Positions 1 to 8,580 of a stretch of 64,000 bases of DNA are shown here, piece by piece (within the stretch, counting starts at the first letter, position 1; each line of letters opens with the position of its first letter). Both the position numbers and the translations under genes were made by a program. The stretch spans positions 682,001-746,000 of the forward strand of contig CBDBZO010000006.1 in the NCBI GenBank assembly GCA_965213595.1, read 5' to 3'. Source of the DNA: JBCCFC01 sp965213595 (GTDB lineage: Bacteria; Chloroflexota; Anaerolineae; Caldilineales; Caldilineaceae). The notes below the pieces were generated by a model. It saw nothing but the letters and a program-made list of their open reading frames with translations. It was not told the origin of the DNA and ran no database searches.

Positions 1-1822
1 CGGTGATGTTCTCGTTGGGCAACCCCTGGCTGGCGCCCAGATTAAAGAAGCTTTCGCCGTTCCAGATGCTCAAGCCCCCATCCGTCCCGATCCACGCGCG
101 CCCGCCGGCGTCGGTCGTCAGGGCCTGCACGCGGCCGGCGACCAGCCCGTCCACCACGCGCAGCGTCTGCGCCGCGTTGGGCGTGCTGGGCTCCGGCACG
201 TAGCGCACGCCGCTGCCGCCCAGCCACAGCCCGCCCGCCCCGTCCGCGTGCACCACCGCTACCCCGCGCGACCCCGGCAGCACGTTTCCCACCGTGCCCT
301 CCACAATCGGCTGTACGCCGTCCGCCATGGCCACAAAGATAGTGCCGTCCGTTGTCTGCGCCACGTCGCGAATGGCGTTGGCCGCCAGCGCGTTGTCGAC
401 CAGCGACAGCGTCGACCACGCCTCGCCGTCAAAGCGCGTAACGCCGCCGGTGGCGCTGCTGTAAAAAAGCTCGCCGCCCTGCACCGCCAGCCCCGTCAGC
501 GACTGCGCCGCCGCGGGGTCAACATCGTCTTGCTCACTCAAACTGGCATAGTCCAGACAGCGCGCCGCGACCGGATCAAAGCGGCAGATTTCGACCGCGC
601 CGGTGGTGGGGTCAAGCGGGGTGCTGCCCAGCCAGAGCGTCTCCTGCGCACCGGGAACGACGGCGCGGATCAGGCCGCTGGGGAAGTTGCCCGTCGGCTG
701 CACGGGCGGGCTGGCGAGCGGCGAGCGAATCGTCGCGGTGCTGCTGGCATAGACCGTCCACGTGCCCGCGCCGTCCCCCTGCGCTGGCGGGGTGAATCGG
801 TAAAGAATGCCTTCGCCACCAATCCAGACGCTGCCGTCACGTATGATTTCGAGCGCGCCCACGGCGTTGCTCTGCAAGGGGCTGTTCTGCCCCGTCAGCA
901 CGCTGATCTGCGTCTGGGTTGGCCCGTCGCCCAGCACAGTCAGCCCCGCACTGGTGGCGATCCAAAGTGCGCCAAAGTTCGCCGCCACGGCCAGCGCCGT
1001 GATGCTGTCGCTGGCCAGGCCGTTGTTGCGGTCGAGGTGGTTCCACGTGTCGCTGGCGGCGTCGAAGATGTCGATGCCGCTTTCGGCATAGCCCACCACC
1101 AGCGCATTGGCTTCGGGCACGCACGCCAGCGCGGCGACCTCGCTGGCCGTCATGCCGCTGTTGGCCGGGCTGAGGGTGCGCCAGCGATCGTCGCTGCCAA
1201 AAATTTGCAGCCCTGCCCCGCTGCCAAAGACCACGCCCAGCCCTTCTATCGGGCAATTTACCACGCTGTCGACCACGTGGCTGCGCAGTCCGTCCAGCGT
1301 GGTGAATTTCGTGGTGCGCCCCGCAGCCAGATCGCGCGCCAGCACGCCGCCCGCCGTCGCCACCCACAGCGTGCCGTCGACGACGGCCACGTCGTTGGCC
1401 ACGTTGGGGTTGCTAAAAATTTGCGGCCCGGTGGAGGCTGTCCCCTGGGTGGTCGCGCCGTCGGTGTGCTCACCGTCGCCGCGCGCATCGGTGAGCACAC
1501 CATCGAGTGCGTCATCGAGCGAGATGGTGGGGGTGGGAGTGGTCGCGGAGGTGACCGCTGTTGCGGTGGGCGGCGGTGTGTCCGTTGGGGGGCGCGCTGT
1601 GGTGAGGGGTGACGTAGCGGTGGGCGAGGGCGCGGCGGCGATCGCTTCCGCGGTGGTGAGATCGGCGGTGACCGTCGCCAGCGGCAGGGGATTGGCCGTG
1701 TTGGGATTGCTGCGGATCACCAGCAGCAGCGCCAGCACAAGCGCCGTCAGCAGCAGCAAAGTCACCGCTGTGGAGATGATGCGAAAGGCCGTGGATTGCA
1801 AATTGAGTCGTCTCGTACACAA
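1..1822 (-). CDS. Membrane-anchored beta-propeller protein, 3' end outside window
   Basis: An uninterrupted minus-strand frame of 607 codons runs off the window edge. A TAA stop lies just upstream in frame and TTG at 1822 is the first usable start, with no clear Shine-Dalgarno. Residues about 13-35 form a hydrophobic segment (LLLLTALVLALLLV), followed by a T/P-rich linker of about 50 residues. The rest has repeated motifs such as GLASDSITALAV, SPLQSNAVGALEI and GLPNENIT, separated by W-x-G/A-T-x-x-G-like strands. This pattern resembles the two-component-regulator propeller (Reg_prop) repeat family. Topology is inferred to be N-in with an extracytoplasmic propeller. No kinase or regulator domain is visible in the part present, although one could follow beyond the window. 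Confidence 0.72.
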   Translation of the reverse strand, partial: MCTRRLNLQSTAFRIISTAVTLLLLTALVLALLLVIRSNPNTANPLPLATVTADLTTAEAIAAAPSPTATSPLTTARPPTDTPPPTATAVTSATTPTPTISLDDALDGVLTDARGDGEHTDGATTQGTASTGPQIFSNPNVANDVAVVDGTLWVATAGGVLARDLAAGRTTKFTTLDGLRSHVVDSVVNCPIEGLGVVFGSGAGLQIFGSDDRWRTLSPANSGMTASEVAALACVPEANALVVGYAESGIDIFDAASDTWNHLDRNNGLASDSITALAVAANFGALWIATSAGLTVLGDGPTQTQISVLTGQNSPLQSNAVGALEIIRDGSVWIGGEGILYRFTPPAQGDGAGTWTVYASSTATIRSPLASPPVQPTGNFPSGLIRAVVPGAQETLWLGSTPLDPTTGAVEICRFDPVAARCLDYASLSEQDDVDPAAAQSLTGLAVQGGELFYSSATGGVTRFDGEAWSTLSLVDNALAANAIRDVAQTTDGTIFVAMADGVQPIVEGTVGNVLPGSRGVAVVHADGAGGLWLGGSGVRYVPEPSTPNAAQTLRVVDGLVAGRVQALTTDAGGRAWIGTDGGLSIWNGESFFNLGASQGLPNENIT

Positions 1823-1863
1823 GATACCGTTAGCGTTCGGGTGGGGATTTTAACATTGGCTTG

Positions 1864-1985
1864 TGGCGGAGACAAGTATAACGCGAAGCGCCGCTTTGCA
1901 ACCACTCGTCTACGAGGATGAGGTGGCATCCGTGGGGCAACGTTGGCTTCGCGCGTGGCGCGGCGCGAAGCAGCGCTTCGCGTTA
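1864..1985. repeat. Short GCGAAGC-rich inverted repeats
   Basis: The space between two minus-strand genes contains two partly complementary blocks, one near 1879-1900 (CGCGAAGCGCCGCTTTGC) and one near 1965-1985 (GCGAAGCAGCGCTTCGCG). Each can fold on itself. A related block lies at about 11797-11815. No gene is seen here. Confidence 0.5.
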
Positions 1986-1986
1986 C

Positions 1987-2022
1987 AAAAAGGCCCCTCA
2001 CATTGTGCGAGGGGCCTTTTTC
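1987..2022. terminator. Bidirectional rho-independent terminator
   Basis: AAAAAGGCCCCTC and GAGGGGCCTTTTT form a perfect stem around a 9-nt loop, with A- and T-tracts at the two ends. It lies downstream of the minus-strand gene that ends at 2048. Confidence 0.85.
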
Positions 2023-2047
2023 AGTCTGGAGAGAAAATCTGGGTAGC

Positions 2048-3430
2048 CTAGCGCTTGCCGTCAGCCGTGGCGGCAGCGAGCGCGGGCGCATCCGACGCGT
2101 CCGGCTCCGCCGTCTGCTGGGCCGTGCCGCGGCGGCGCACGTCCGTGATCAGCGCGAAGCCGAGGGCCAGCGCGGCCAGGCCCGCGACAAACCACGCGGC
2201 TAGGTCACCCCAGTTGATGGTGCTCAGGCTAAAGCCCGGCTGCGCTGCGGCAGCCGGTGCACCCGGCTGGGCGACCACGTCCGCTGCTTCCGCCAAGACG
2301 GCGGGGGCTTGAGCCAGCGACGCGTTGGCGGGCACGGCGGGCGCGTTGCCCAGGGCCAGCGGCGTGCGGCTCTCGTTCGTGAGCGCGTAGACGGCCCCCG
2401 TCTCGCCGCTGACGGGCAGCAGCGCGGCCACGTTGGCGGGCAGGTCGGTCTCCAGCGTGGCCCAAGCCAGCGCATCGCTGCCCGCATCGCCCATCACGAC
2501 GTTGGAGGGCGTGTTGTGCAGCGTCGTGCTGCCAAAGATGTAGCTCGTTGCCGCGTAGACAATCTCCGGCTGCGCAGGGTCGACCGTGAGCGCTTCGACG
2601 TAGAGGCGCGTGCCGGGCGTCTGGCCCAGCCCCTCGTTGGCCGCCGACCACGTCAGGCCGTCGCTGCTGCGCAGGACGCCGCGGTCCACCGTGCCGACGA
2701 GGGCCACGGGCGTGCCGTCGGCGGCCTCGCTCATTGCCAGCGCCGTGGGCACGCTGTGGATGGCGGTGACTTCGCTCCAGGCCAGGCCAAAATCTTGGGC
2801 CTGGTAGAGCGTCCAGGGCGTGCGGGCAAAGGCCAGCGCCGCGCCCGTGCTGTCCGTCACGATCTCCTCGACGGGCTCGTCCAAAATTAGGTGGCCGCTC
2901 AGCGTCACGCTGGAGCCGACATCGCGCAGGCGGTAGAGGCCGTCCGTGTCCGTGCCCACGTAGAGAATGCGCTGCGCGCCGTCGATGGCGATGTCGGTGA
3001 TGCCGCCGGCAAGCTGCTCGTTGAGCGGAATGCGCAGCCACTCGATTTCACCGTCGACAGTCGTCGCGCGGTAGATGGCCAGCTCGTTGGCCGCCCCAAT
3101 ATAGATGGCCTCCGACGCGGCGGAATCAACCGCCACGCTGTTGACGATAACGCCTTCGGGCGTCTCGACGTACTGCCACAGGTCCGGGCCGCCCGCAAAG
3201 AGCGCGCCGCCGTCGATGGCGTAGTTGACGCCAAACGCGTCGGTCGCGGCGGCGTAGTCGCGCACGTTGCGCAGGGCGACGGTCGGCGCGGCGCTGTCGA
3301 TATTTTCCGTAGTATTTGCGGTGGCGGCGGTTTCGGTCGTGCCGCTGTCCAGCGCCTGCACGACGCCGACAAAGAGCGAGATGACCAGGATAAAGGCGGT
3401 GATAAAGATGGGAAGGCGACGTAGGTTCAT
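2048..3430 (-). CDS. Exported BNR/sortilin-like repeat protein with C-terminal membrane anchor
   Basis: This 460-residue protein starts at the ATG at 3430, preceded by GGAG at good spacing. The upstream extension of the frame is not protein-like. Residues 5-25 (PIFITAFILVISLFVGVVQA) look like a signal peptide or anchor. The central region has repeated W/Y-x-S-x-D-G-L-x-W and Asp-box-like segments (RSSDGLTWSAANEGLG, DPAQPEIVYAATS), typical of BNR, YCF48 or sortilin propellers. A second hydrophobic segment near the end (LAAWFVAGLAALALGFALI) precedes a basic, Ala/Asp-rich tail, so the propeller is probably displayed outside and held at both ends. It lies just upstream, on the same strand, of the other propeller protein, with a terminator between them. 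The ligand is unknown. Confidence 0.75.
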   Translation of the reverse strand: MNLRRLPIFITAFILVISLFVGVVQALDSGTTETAATANTTENIDSAAPTVALRNVRDYAAATDAFGVNYAIDGGALFAGGPDLWQYVETPEGVIVNSVAVDSAASEAIYIGAANELAIYRATTVDGEIEWLRIPLNEQLAGGITDIAIDGAQRILYVGTDTDGLYRLRDVGSSVTLSGHLILDEPVEEIVTDSTGAALAFARTPWTLYQAQDFGLAWSEVTAIHSVPTALAMSEAADGTPVALVGTVDRGVLRSSDGLTWSAANEGLGQTPGTRLYVEALTVDPAQPEIVYAATSYIFGSTTLHNTPSNVVMGDAGSDALAWATLETDLPANVAALLPVSGETGAVYALTNESRTPLALGNAPAVPANASLAQAPAVLAEAADVVAQPGAPAAAAQPGFSLSTINWGDLAAWFVAGLAALALGFALITDVRRRGTAQQTAEPDASDAPALAAATADGKR

Positions 3431-3829
3431 AAGATTTTCTCCAGACGTTGGTGCTCTTGTGAGCGTTTTTTCTCTCTGGTTACCAGTATAGCGACGTTCG
3501 TTTAACGTTGTTTGACAAAGCTCGGTTTTGAATCGGACCAAAGGTCAACGCTGTGGAAAAATTTGGCAGCTCTGCTGCTGATGTGATGTTGCAGCGCGGC
3601 TAAAGCTCGGTGATCAGATCGTCGTTCGCGTCGTTCGACGCGCCAACCAACCAGTGCGACAGCGTAATGGCGAGGCTTAACAGAACGAGGATGAGTTCGG
3701 GTGATTGCATGAGGATAGCTCCCAGGAATGAATTCGATAACGTTGTTCACTCCTGTAATCGCTGTGGGGCGCGCACCTCCTTCGGTTAAGAGTCGGACCG
3801 TTTGCCTATGGACTGACAAATCTCGCAAA

Positions 3830-4076
3830 TTCACTACCGGACACTTTTCGAAGTTGTTGTTCTGCTTGCGCAGCGCTCGCTTTGACACCGGGTCGACGAG
3901 GTAATCTGCCGGATGAAAGCGGAGCAGCGAAGAATCTTCCGTTGGTCAAGCAGAAGACTCTTCGCTAATCTGGTCGCATAAACCCAGCTGCTTGGGTCAA
4001 AAATCTGTTTGGGCAGTTCATTGCTCGGCATCTACCCGCTCAGAACGTCAGCGCTGGAAAAGTGTCCGGTAGTGAA
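3830..4076. mobile_element. Small inverted-repeat element (MITE or IS remnant)
   Basis: Perfect 19-bp inverted repeats, TTCACTACCGGACACTTTT at 3830-3848 and its complement at 4058-4076, bound a 247-bp element. Inside is a further hairpin: AGCGAAGAATCTTC near 3931 pairs with GAAGACTCTTCGCT near 3953 with one mismatch. The longest internal open frame (minus strand, about 65 codons) resembles no transposase I recognise. The element sits in the roughly 850-bp gap between two surface-protein genes and could be moved by a transposase elsewhere. No target-site duplication was confidently identified. Confidence 0.6.
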
Positions 4077-4114
4077 ATGTCAGGAAGATGAAAGCTCCAC
4101 AAATCGGAAATAGG

Positions 4115-4143
4115 TTACAATTGTTTTGTACGAAAGCTATACT
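4115..4143 (+). promoter_or_regulatory. Sigma70-type promoter of the protease lipoprotein
   Basis: TTACAA at 4115-4120 and TATACT at 4138-4143 are separated by 17 nt. The predicted start of transcription is near 4150, about 130 nt before the ATG at 4282. The rest of 3431-4281, outside the inverted-repeat element, shows nothing gene-like. Confidence 0.65.
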
Positions 4144-4281
4144 TATTCCATACGCAATTGATGGCTGGCAGCGAACTGGCTGTAGTAACTTTTCGATGTG
4201 CTCTTGCGTCGACGGTTACATAAAGTATGTCGCTGTTTACTCTGTTGACGAGCGCCACCGGTAATTTTGAGGAGGGGAAAG

Positions 4282-6993
4282 ATGAGAAAGTTGAGCGGGC
4301 AAATGTTGCCTTTGTTTGGAGCAATTCTGTTATTCTTGAGCGCCTGTCAGATCACGCTGGTCGACGGTTCGACGCCGGCCATGCCCACTCAAACGGTTTC
4401 TGACCAAGATAACGCCCTAGCAAGCAGCGACGCTGGTGATTTACCCCAAACGGAAGACGAACCGCCAGCCGTTTCTATATCGGAGCCAATTCAGCTTGCG
4501 CTGAAATCTCGCTCGACGGGCGACGCGCGGCCGGCATCGCAAATTTTTGCCGATCTATCGCCGTCGATCGCCTTTATTGAGACGCCATACGGCACGGGCA
4601 GCGGCGTGATGATCGAGCAGGGGTACATCCTCAGCAACGCTCACGTTGTCTGGCCCTACACCAACGTCCGCGTCGTCTTTCCCGATGGCTCCGAACACCT
4701 GGACGTGCCGGTCTTTATGTGGGACGTCATGGCGGACTTGGCGCTGATCGGCCCCATTGAGACGGACGTGGAAGCCGTGCCGCTGGTCGATGTGGGCGAT
4801 TTGGAGATCGGCAGCGATGTGTACCTGATGGGCTATCCTGCTGAAGTCGATAAATTTCCACAGCCAAGCATCACCAACGGCATCCTTTCGCGCACTCGCA
4901 CTTGGGATGCGCTCGATTACTCATTCTTCCAGGTCGATGCCACAACTACCGGCGGCCAGAGCGGCGGCATTCTCGTCACCTACCAGGGCGACGTTATCGG
5001 CATCTCCACTTTTTACTACAGCGGCTTTGGCTTAGCCAGCTCCGTGGGTGATGCCGTGCCGCGGCTCAACGCGCTGTTAGCCGGCGAGAATGTGGCGGAG
5101 GAGAAGACGCGAGCTTTGCAGAGCGACAAAGCGCTTCGCATCCAGAGAGGCACGCTGCAGAACGAGTGGGACGAACATTTATATATTCTGCAGGAGGAGG
5201 TGGGGACGGAGGTCGAGATTACCATTCAGAGCTTTGCGGGCGCACCGCAGGTTGTTGTCTCCGATCTCTATGGCTACATCGATGAGGCAATTCCCAGCAG
5301 CGACATGATGGCCGACCTGACCTTTGAGATCGAAGAAGAGACGCCCTATATTATCCGCGTCTTTCAGCCATACCCACAGGAGACGCCGTACACGCTTAAG
5401 AGCTCCCACCCGCTCAGTGGCTACAGCGATCCCGACGACGGCCAGATGCTGACTATGGGTGACACGGTGGTGGGAAATTTTGACGTGCCGGAGGACTCCG
5501 ACTACTTCGATGTGGAGCTGGCGAAAGACGAGATCATACAGGTAACGGTGGATGCGCTGGGGGCCGACCCCATCGTCTCGATTATTTACGAGTCCGACAC
5601 GCTTGTCGAGACGGTCAGCGACGACGATAGCGGCGGCGGTCTCTTTGGCTCCAACGCACAGATCACGTATCAAGCGCCGCGTGACGGGCTGTACCGCATC
5701 GTGGTCGACAACTACTACATCGAAGGCGCAAGCGGCTACTTCATGATGCTGGACGACGCCCCCGCGGCGACGGAGCTAACGGAGTTAGATGCAAGCGATA
5801 TTCTGATTTCATCCGAGCATGGGCGTCTGGGCCGCTACGAGAGTGACACATTTGATTTTGAGATGCTTATTCCCTACGATTGGGAAGCAGTTCCCGGCTA
5901 CAGCTGCGGAGATGGGACAACCGTTTGTTACTTCGGTGATCTCTTTGTCCTGGCTCTTACCGAGGAGAATCTACGTGAGCTGCCGGCTCGCGATCAAAGC
6001 CTGGAGGGCTATACCGCCCTGGTCGAGTCCTCAATTTCTTTCAGCACACAGGGATTCGAGCTGATTGACAACGAAGAGTTTGAGACGCCGCAGGGGCTCA
6101 CCGCCCGCATTCTTGAATTTACCATACAGGATGGGCGCTACCGCTTTATCCGTTTGATCTATGTGGATCGCAGGGACGAGGTCGCCTTCAACGCCACCTT
6201 CTACGGTATGGCGGAAGGTATTGAACAGATGGAGCCAATCGCTGACGATCTCTTTGAAACATTTCGTTCGTGGTCCGAGCGTTCCCAAGAGCGTTCACCG
6301 ATCTACTTCGTAGATGAAGCTGCCCGCCTGCTCGCCCAGGAGGAGTATGACGCCGCCCTCGGCTCGCTGACCACCGCTATCGAGATGGACGACGAGTTGG
6401 CTGAAGCTTACGCCAGCCGCGCTTGGCTTCGTGGGAATATCTTTGGCGAAGGCAAACAGGCCATCGAAGATATCGACCAAGCCATCAGCCTGGAGCCGAA
6501 CGATGCCGAACTCTATTTTACACGCGGCTACCTACGCTGGCTCAACCAGGATTATACGCTGGCGCTCTCCGACATGGACGAGTCGCTTGCGCTAGACGAA
6601 GAGCAGGTCAACATCCACAACATGCGTGCGCTGGTTAACGCAGGGCTGGGCGAATACGATGACGCGCTGGAGGATGTGCGCCACTTTGCCCGCGCCAACG
6701 ATAACCGGCTCGAACCGAGCGTGATCGACACGCGCGCCTACATCTACCTAAAAATGGGAAAATACGCCAGCGCCATGAGCGATTATGAGAAGGTATATGC
6801 TCAGGAATTCTTCTCGCCCTATACGCTGCTGGGCGGTGCAATCGCCTATGCCCAGCTCGACCGTCTAGACGAAGCGCGCGAGCTGCTCGAAGAAGGGCTG
6901 CCCCAGGCCGAAGAGATCGAGCACCCAACGCCGCAGCTGGCCGACTTAGTCAAGATGGCGCAGGAGGTGCTGGCTGAGATTGAGGCTGACTAG
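4282..6993 (+). CDS. Lipoprotein trypsin-like serine protease with PPC-like domains and TPR repeats
   Basis: This is a 903-residue protein; the ATG at 4282 follows GGAGGGG. A lipobox (LSAC, Cys22) predicts a lipoprotein anchored outside the membrane. Residues about 85-260 are a trypsin/HtrA-type S1 domain with the full triad: His121 in SNAHV, Asp152 in ADLALI, Ser227 in GGQSGG. Two beta-rich segments follow (about 275-480) with D-S-D-Y-F-D-V-type motifs like bacterial pre-peptidase C-terminal (PPC) domains. Then comes an unassigned domain, and the last 220 residues hold about five TPR units (EEYDAALGSLTTAIEMDDEL and similar). There is no PDZ domain, unlike DegP/HtrA. Its likely role is surface proteolysis, with TPRs selecting partners (inferred). 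It appears monocistronic, with its own promoter and terminator. Confidence 0.85.
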   Translation: MRKLSGQMLPLFGAILLFLSACQITLVDGSTPAMPTQTVSDQDNALASSDAGDLPQTEDEPPAVSISEPIQLALKSRSTGDARPASQIFADLSPSIAFIETPYGTGSGVMIEQGYILSNAHVVWPYTNVRVVFPDGSEHLDVPVFMWDVMADLALIGPIETDVEAVPLVDVGDLEIGSDVYLMGYPAEVDKFPQPSITNGILSRTRTWDALDYSFFQVDATTTGGQSGGILVTYQGDVIGISTFYYSGFGLASSVGDAVPRLNALLAGENVAEEKTRALQSDKALRIQRGTLQNEWDEHLYILQEEVGTEVEITIQSFAGAPQVVVSDLYGYIDEAIPSSDMMADLTFEIEEETPYIIRVFQPYPQETPYTLKSSHPLSGYSDPDDGQMLTMGDTVVGNFDVPEDSDYFDVELAKDEIIQVTVDALGADPIVSIIYESDTLVETVSDDDSGGGLFGSNAQITYQAPRDGLYRIVVDNYYIEGASGYFMMLDDAPAATELTELDASDILISSEHGRLGRYESDTFDFEMLIPYDWEAVPGYSCGDGTTVCYFGDLFVLALTEENLRELPARDQSLEGYTALVESSISFSTQGFELIDNEEFETPQGLTARILEFTIQDGRYRFIRLIYVDRRDEVAFNATFYGMAEGIEQMEPIADDLFETFRSWSERSQERSPIYFVDEAARLLAQEEYDAALGSLTTAIEMDDELAEAYASRAWLRGNIFGEGKQAIEDIDQAISLEPNDAELYFTRGYLRWLNQDYTLALSDMDESLALDEEQVNIHNMRALVNAGLGEYDDALEDVRHFARANDNRLEPSVIDTRAYIYLKMGKYASAMSDYEKVYAQEFFSPYTLLGGAIAYAQLDRLDEARELLEEGLPQAEEIEHPTPQLADLVKMAQEVLAEIEAD

Positions 6994-7001
6994 ATAATTG
7001 A

Positions 7002-7050
7002 ACAGTTGCTCCGTTACGTTGCTCCGTCAGATTTTTGATGGAGCAACTGT
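7002..7050. terminator. Hairpin between convergent genes
   Basis: ACAGTTGCTCC (7002-7012) pairs perfectly with GGAGCAACTGT (7040-7050), followed by CCTTTT. It lies between the convergent protease and MFS genes and probably serves one or both. Confidence 0.6.
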
Positions 7051-7115
7051 CCTTTTACTCACAAGTTATTGCTCTCAACGTTGATAAGCGAGTCAAGCCG
7101 ATAGCAAAGCGTCTC

Positions 7116-8432
7116 TTATTCTCGTGGCAGCGCCAGCACCGCGGGGATCGACAGGAAGGCAACAGCAGCGCTGACCACAAAGGCCGTCGTCAGCCCCACC
7201 CCGTCGCCCAGCAGGCCGACGACGAAAATGCCCAGCGCGCGAACTAAAAAGTTGAGCGCGAGAAAGATGCCGTTGGCCAGCGCGCGATTGTCCACAAAGT
7301 GATCCTGCACCAGGGCCAGCAGCACGGGCGTGGGTGAGATGGCCGTGAAGCCGAGCGCCAGCAGCAGCGGCACGATTAGCCAAGCGGGGACGACGAAGTA
7401 GAGCAGCCCCAGCACGGGCGACACGCTCAACAGCACGAGCAGCGTGCGCTTGCGGCCCAGGCTGTCGCTGCCCGTGCCCGCCGCCAGCGCGCCCAGCACG
7501 CCCGCCCCCTCCAGCAGGGCCAGCGCCACGCCGCCCAGCACAAACGCATTGCCCGCCGCAATCTGCGTCGCCAGATTTGCCAGCGCACCGGGCAGTACCT
7601 CGGCTAGTGCGGTCAGCCAGCCAAAGGCCTGGGCCAGTCCGCGCTGCGAGCGTTCGTCGCTGGTGATAAAGAGCGGCAGGTAGATCGTCAGCGCCACAAT
7701 AAAGAGCGAGCGGCCCAGCATCAGCCCGCCCAGCGTCAGGAAAATACGTCGGGCGCGGGCCACGAATTCACTCGTCAGCGCGCCCACTTGGGTCGACGGC
7801 GCGGCGGAGATGTCGTGCAGGCGGTAGAAGAGCACAATGGAAGTGATCCAGCCGATGATCGCCAGCCGCCACACGCCGCCCAGCCCGTACCAGCCCACGC
7901 CCGCCACGGCCAAAATCGGCCCCAGCGTGCGTCCCAATTCGCCCGCCGCCATAAAAATGCTCATCCCCTTGCCCGTCTGCGCACCCGAAATGCGGCCGAT
8001 CATGGCGGGCGCGGGCGCGTGAAAAGCGGCGATGCTCACCCCCGCGACCAGCAGCAGCAGCGACAGAATTGCGTAGCTCGGCGCGAGGCCCATGGCGCTC
8101 AACAGCGTCGCCGTGATGGCGGGCGCGAGAATGATAAAGTAGCGCAGGCTAATTTTATCGGCCAGGTAGCCGATAAAGGGATTGAGAATGCTGGGCAGTT
8201 GGGCAAAGAGGGCCAGGCTGCCCGCCCCCGTGAGGCTCGTGCTCAAATTTTCGCGAATCAGCGGCAGCAGCGGTGCGATGAAGGCGCTAAACGCATCGTG
8301 GATAAAGTGGCCGAGGCCGATGGTGAAGACCTGGCCGCTGTGGAAATGTTCATCGCGCGGGGCAACATCGCTGGCGGGGGGGACGGGTGGCGCATCGGGC
8401 GAGGTGGGGGATGGGATAGTTTGGGTTGTCAT
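7116..8432 (-). CDS. MFS exporter, fosmidomycin-resistance (Fsr)-like
   Basis: This 438-residue protein has about 12 hydrophobic helices. The ATG at 8432 opens MTTQTIPSP; the upstream frame extension overlaps the regulatory region. The first helix begins GLGHFIHDAFSAFIAPLLP, matching the GHxxxDxxxxxxxPLLP pattern of the Fsr branch of the major facilitator superfamily, and an MFS motif-A-like LADKISLRY follows helix 2. A Pro-rich N-terminal tail of about 30 residues precedes the membrane part. Expected role: proton-driven export of a small molecule or drug; substrate not predictable. The gene diverges from the ArsR-type regulator at 8581, and the operator between them could control both. Confidence 0.8.
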   Translation of the reverse strand: MTTQTIPSPTSPDAPPVPPASDVAPRDEHFHSGQVFTIGLGHFIHDAFSAFIAPLLPLIRENLSTSLTGAGSLALFAQLPSILNPFIGYLADKISLRYFIILAPAITATLLSAMGLAPSYAILSLLLLVAGVSIAAFHAPAPAMIGRISGAQTGKGMSIFMAAGELGRTLGPILAVAGVGWYGLGGVWRLAIIGWITSIVLFYRLHDISAAPSTQVGALTSEFVARARRIFLTLGGLMLGRSLFIVALTIYLPLFITSDERSQRGLAQAFGWLTALAEVLPGALANLATQIAAGNAFVLGGVALALLEGAGVLGALAAGTGSDSLGRKRTLLVLLSVSPVLGLLYFVVPAWLIVPLLLALGFTAISPTPVLLALVQDHFVDNRALANGIFLALNFLVRALGIFVVGLLGDGVGLTTAFVVSAAVAFLSIPAVLALPRE

Positions 8433-8539
8433 GGGATGGGACCTGCTGAAGATTGAGTGGGAAATAACAAGGAGTGTACTACGGACGCTCCACAAGGGGG
8501 AAACAGCTCTTGCGCAAAAAAGGTGACCAATTGGCAACG

Positions 8540-8572
8540 TGATTACTTCATGTAACCAAGTAATCATATAGA
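8540..8572. promoter_or_regulatory. ArsR-type operator and promoter between divergent genes
   Basis: TGATTACTT (8540-8548) and AAGTAATCA (8558-8566) form a perfect 9-bp inverted repeat with a 9-nt centre. Reading rightwards, TTACTT (8543-8548) and TATAGA (8567-8572) could be -35 and -10 with an 18-nt spacer, so the palindrome fills the promoter core. This arrangement suits autorepression by the regulator starting at 8581. The transcript would begin at or next to the ATG, and no Shine-Dalgarno is present. Confidence 0.6.
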
Positions 8573-8580
8573 ATCAACTT

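Noticed and set aside
248..1612. A 454-codon plus-strand open frame at the left end.
   Set aside because: Its product is Arg/His/Ala-rich and motif-free; the minus strand in another frame gives a coherent propeller protein that continues through the same DNA.
3502..4031. Minus-strand open frames of 65 and 128 codons around the 247-bp element.
   Set aside because: They cross the inverted repeats, show no family signature, and lack ribosome-binding sites.
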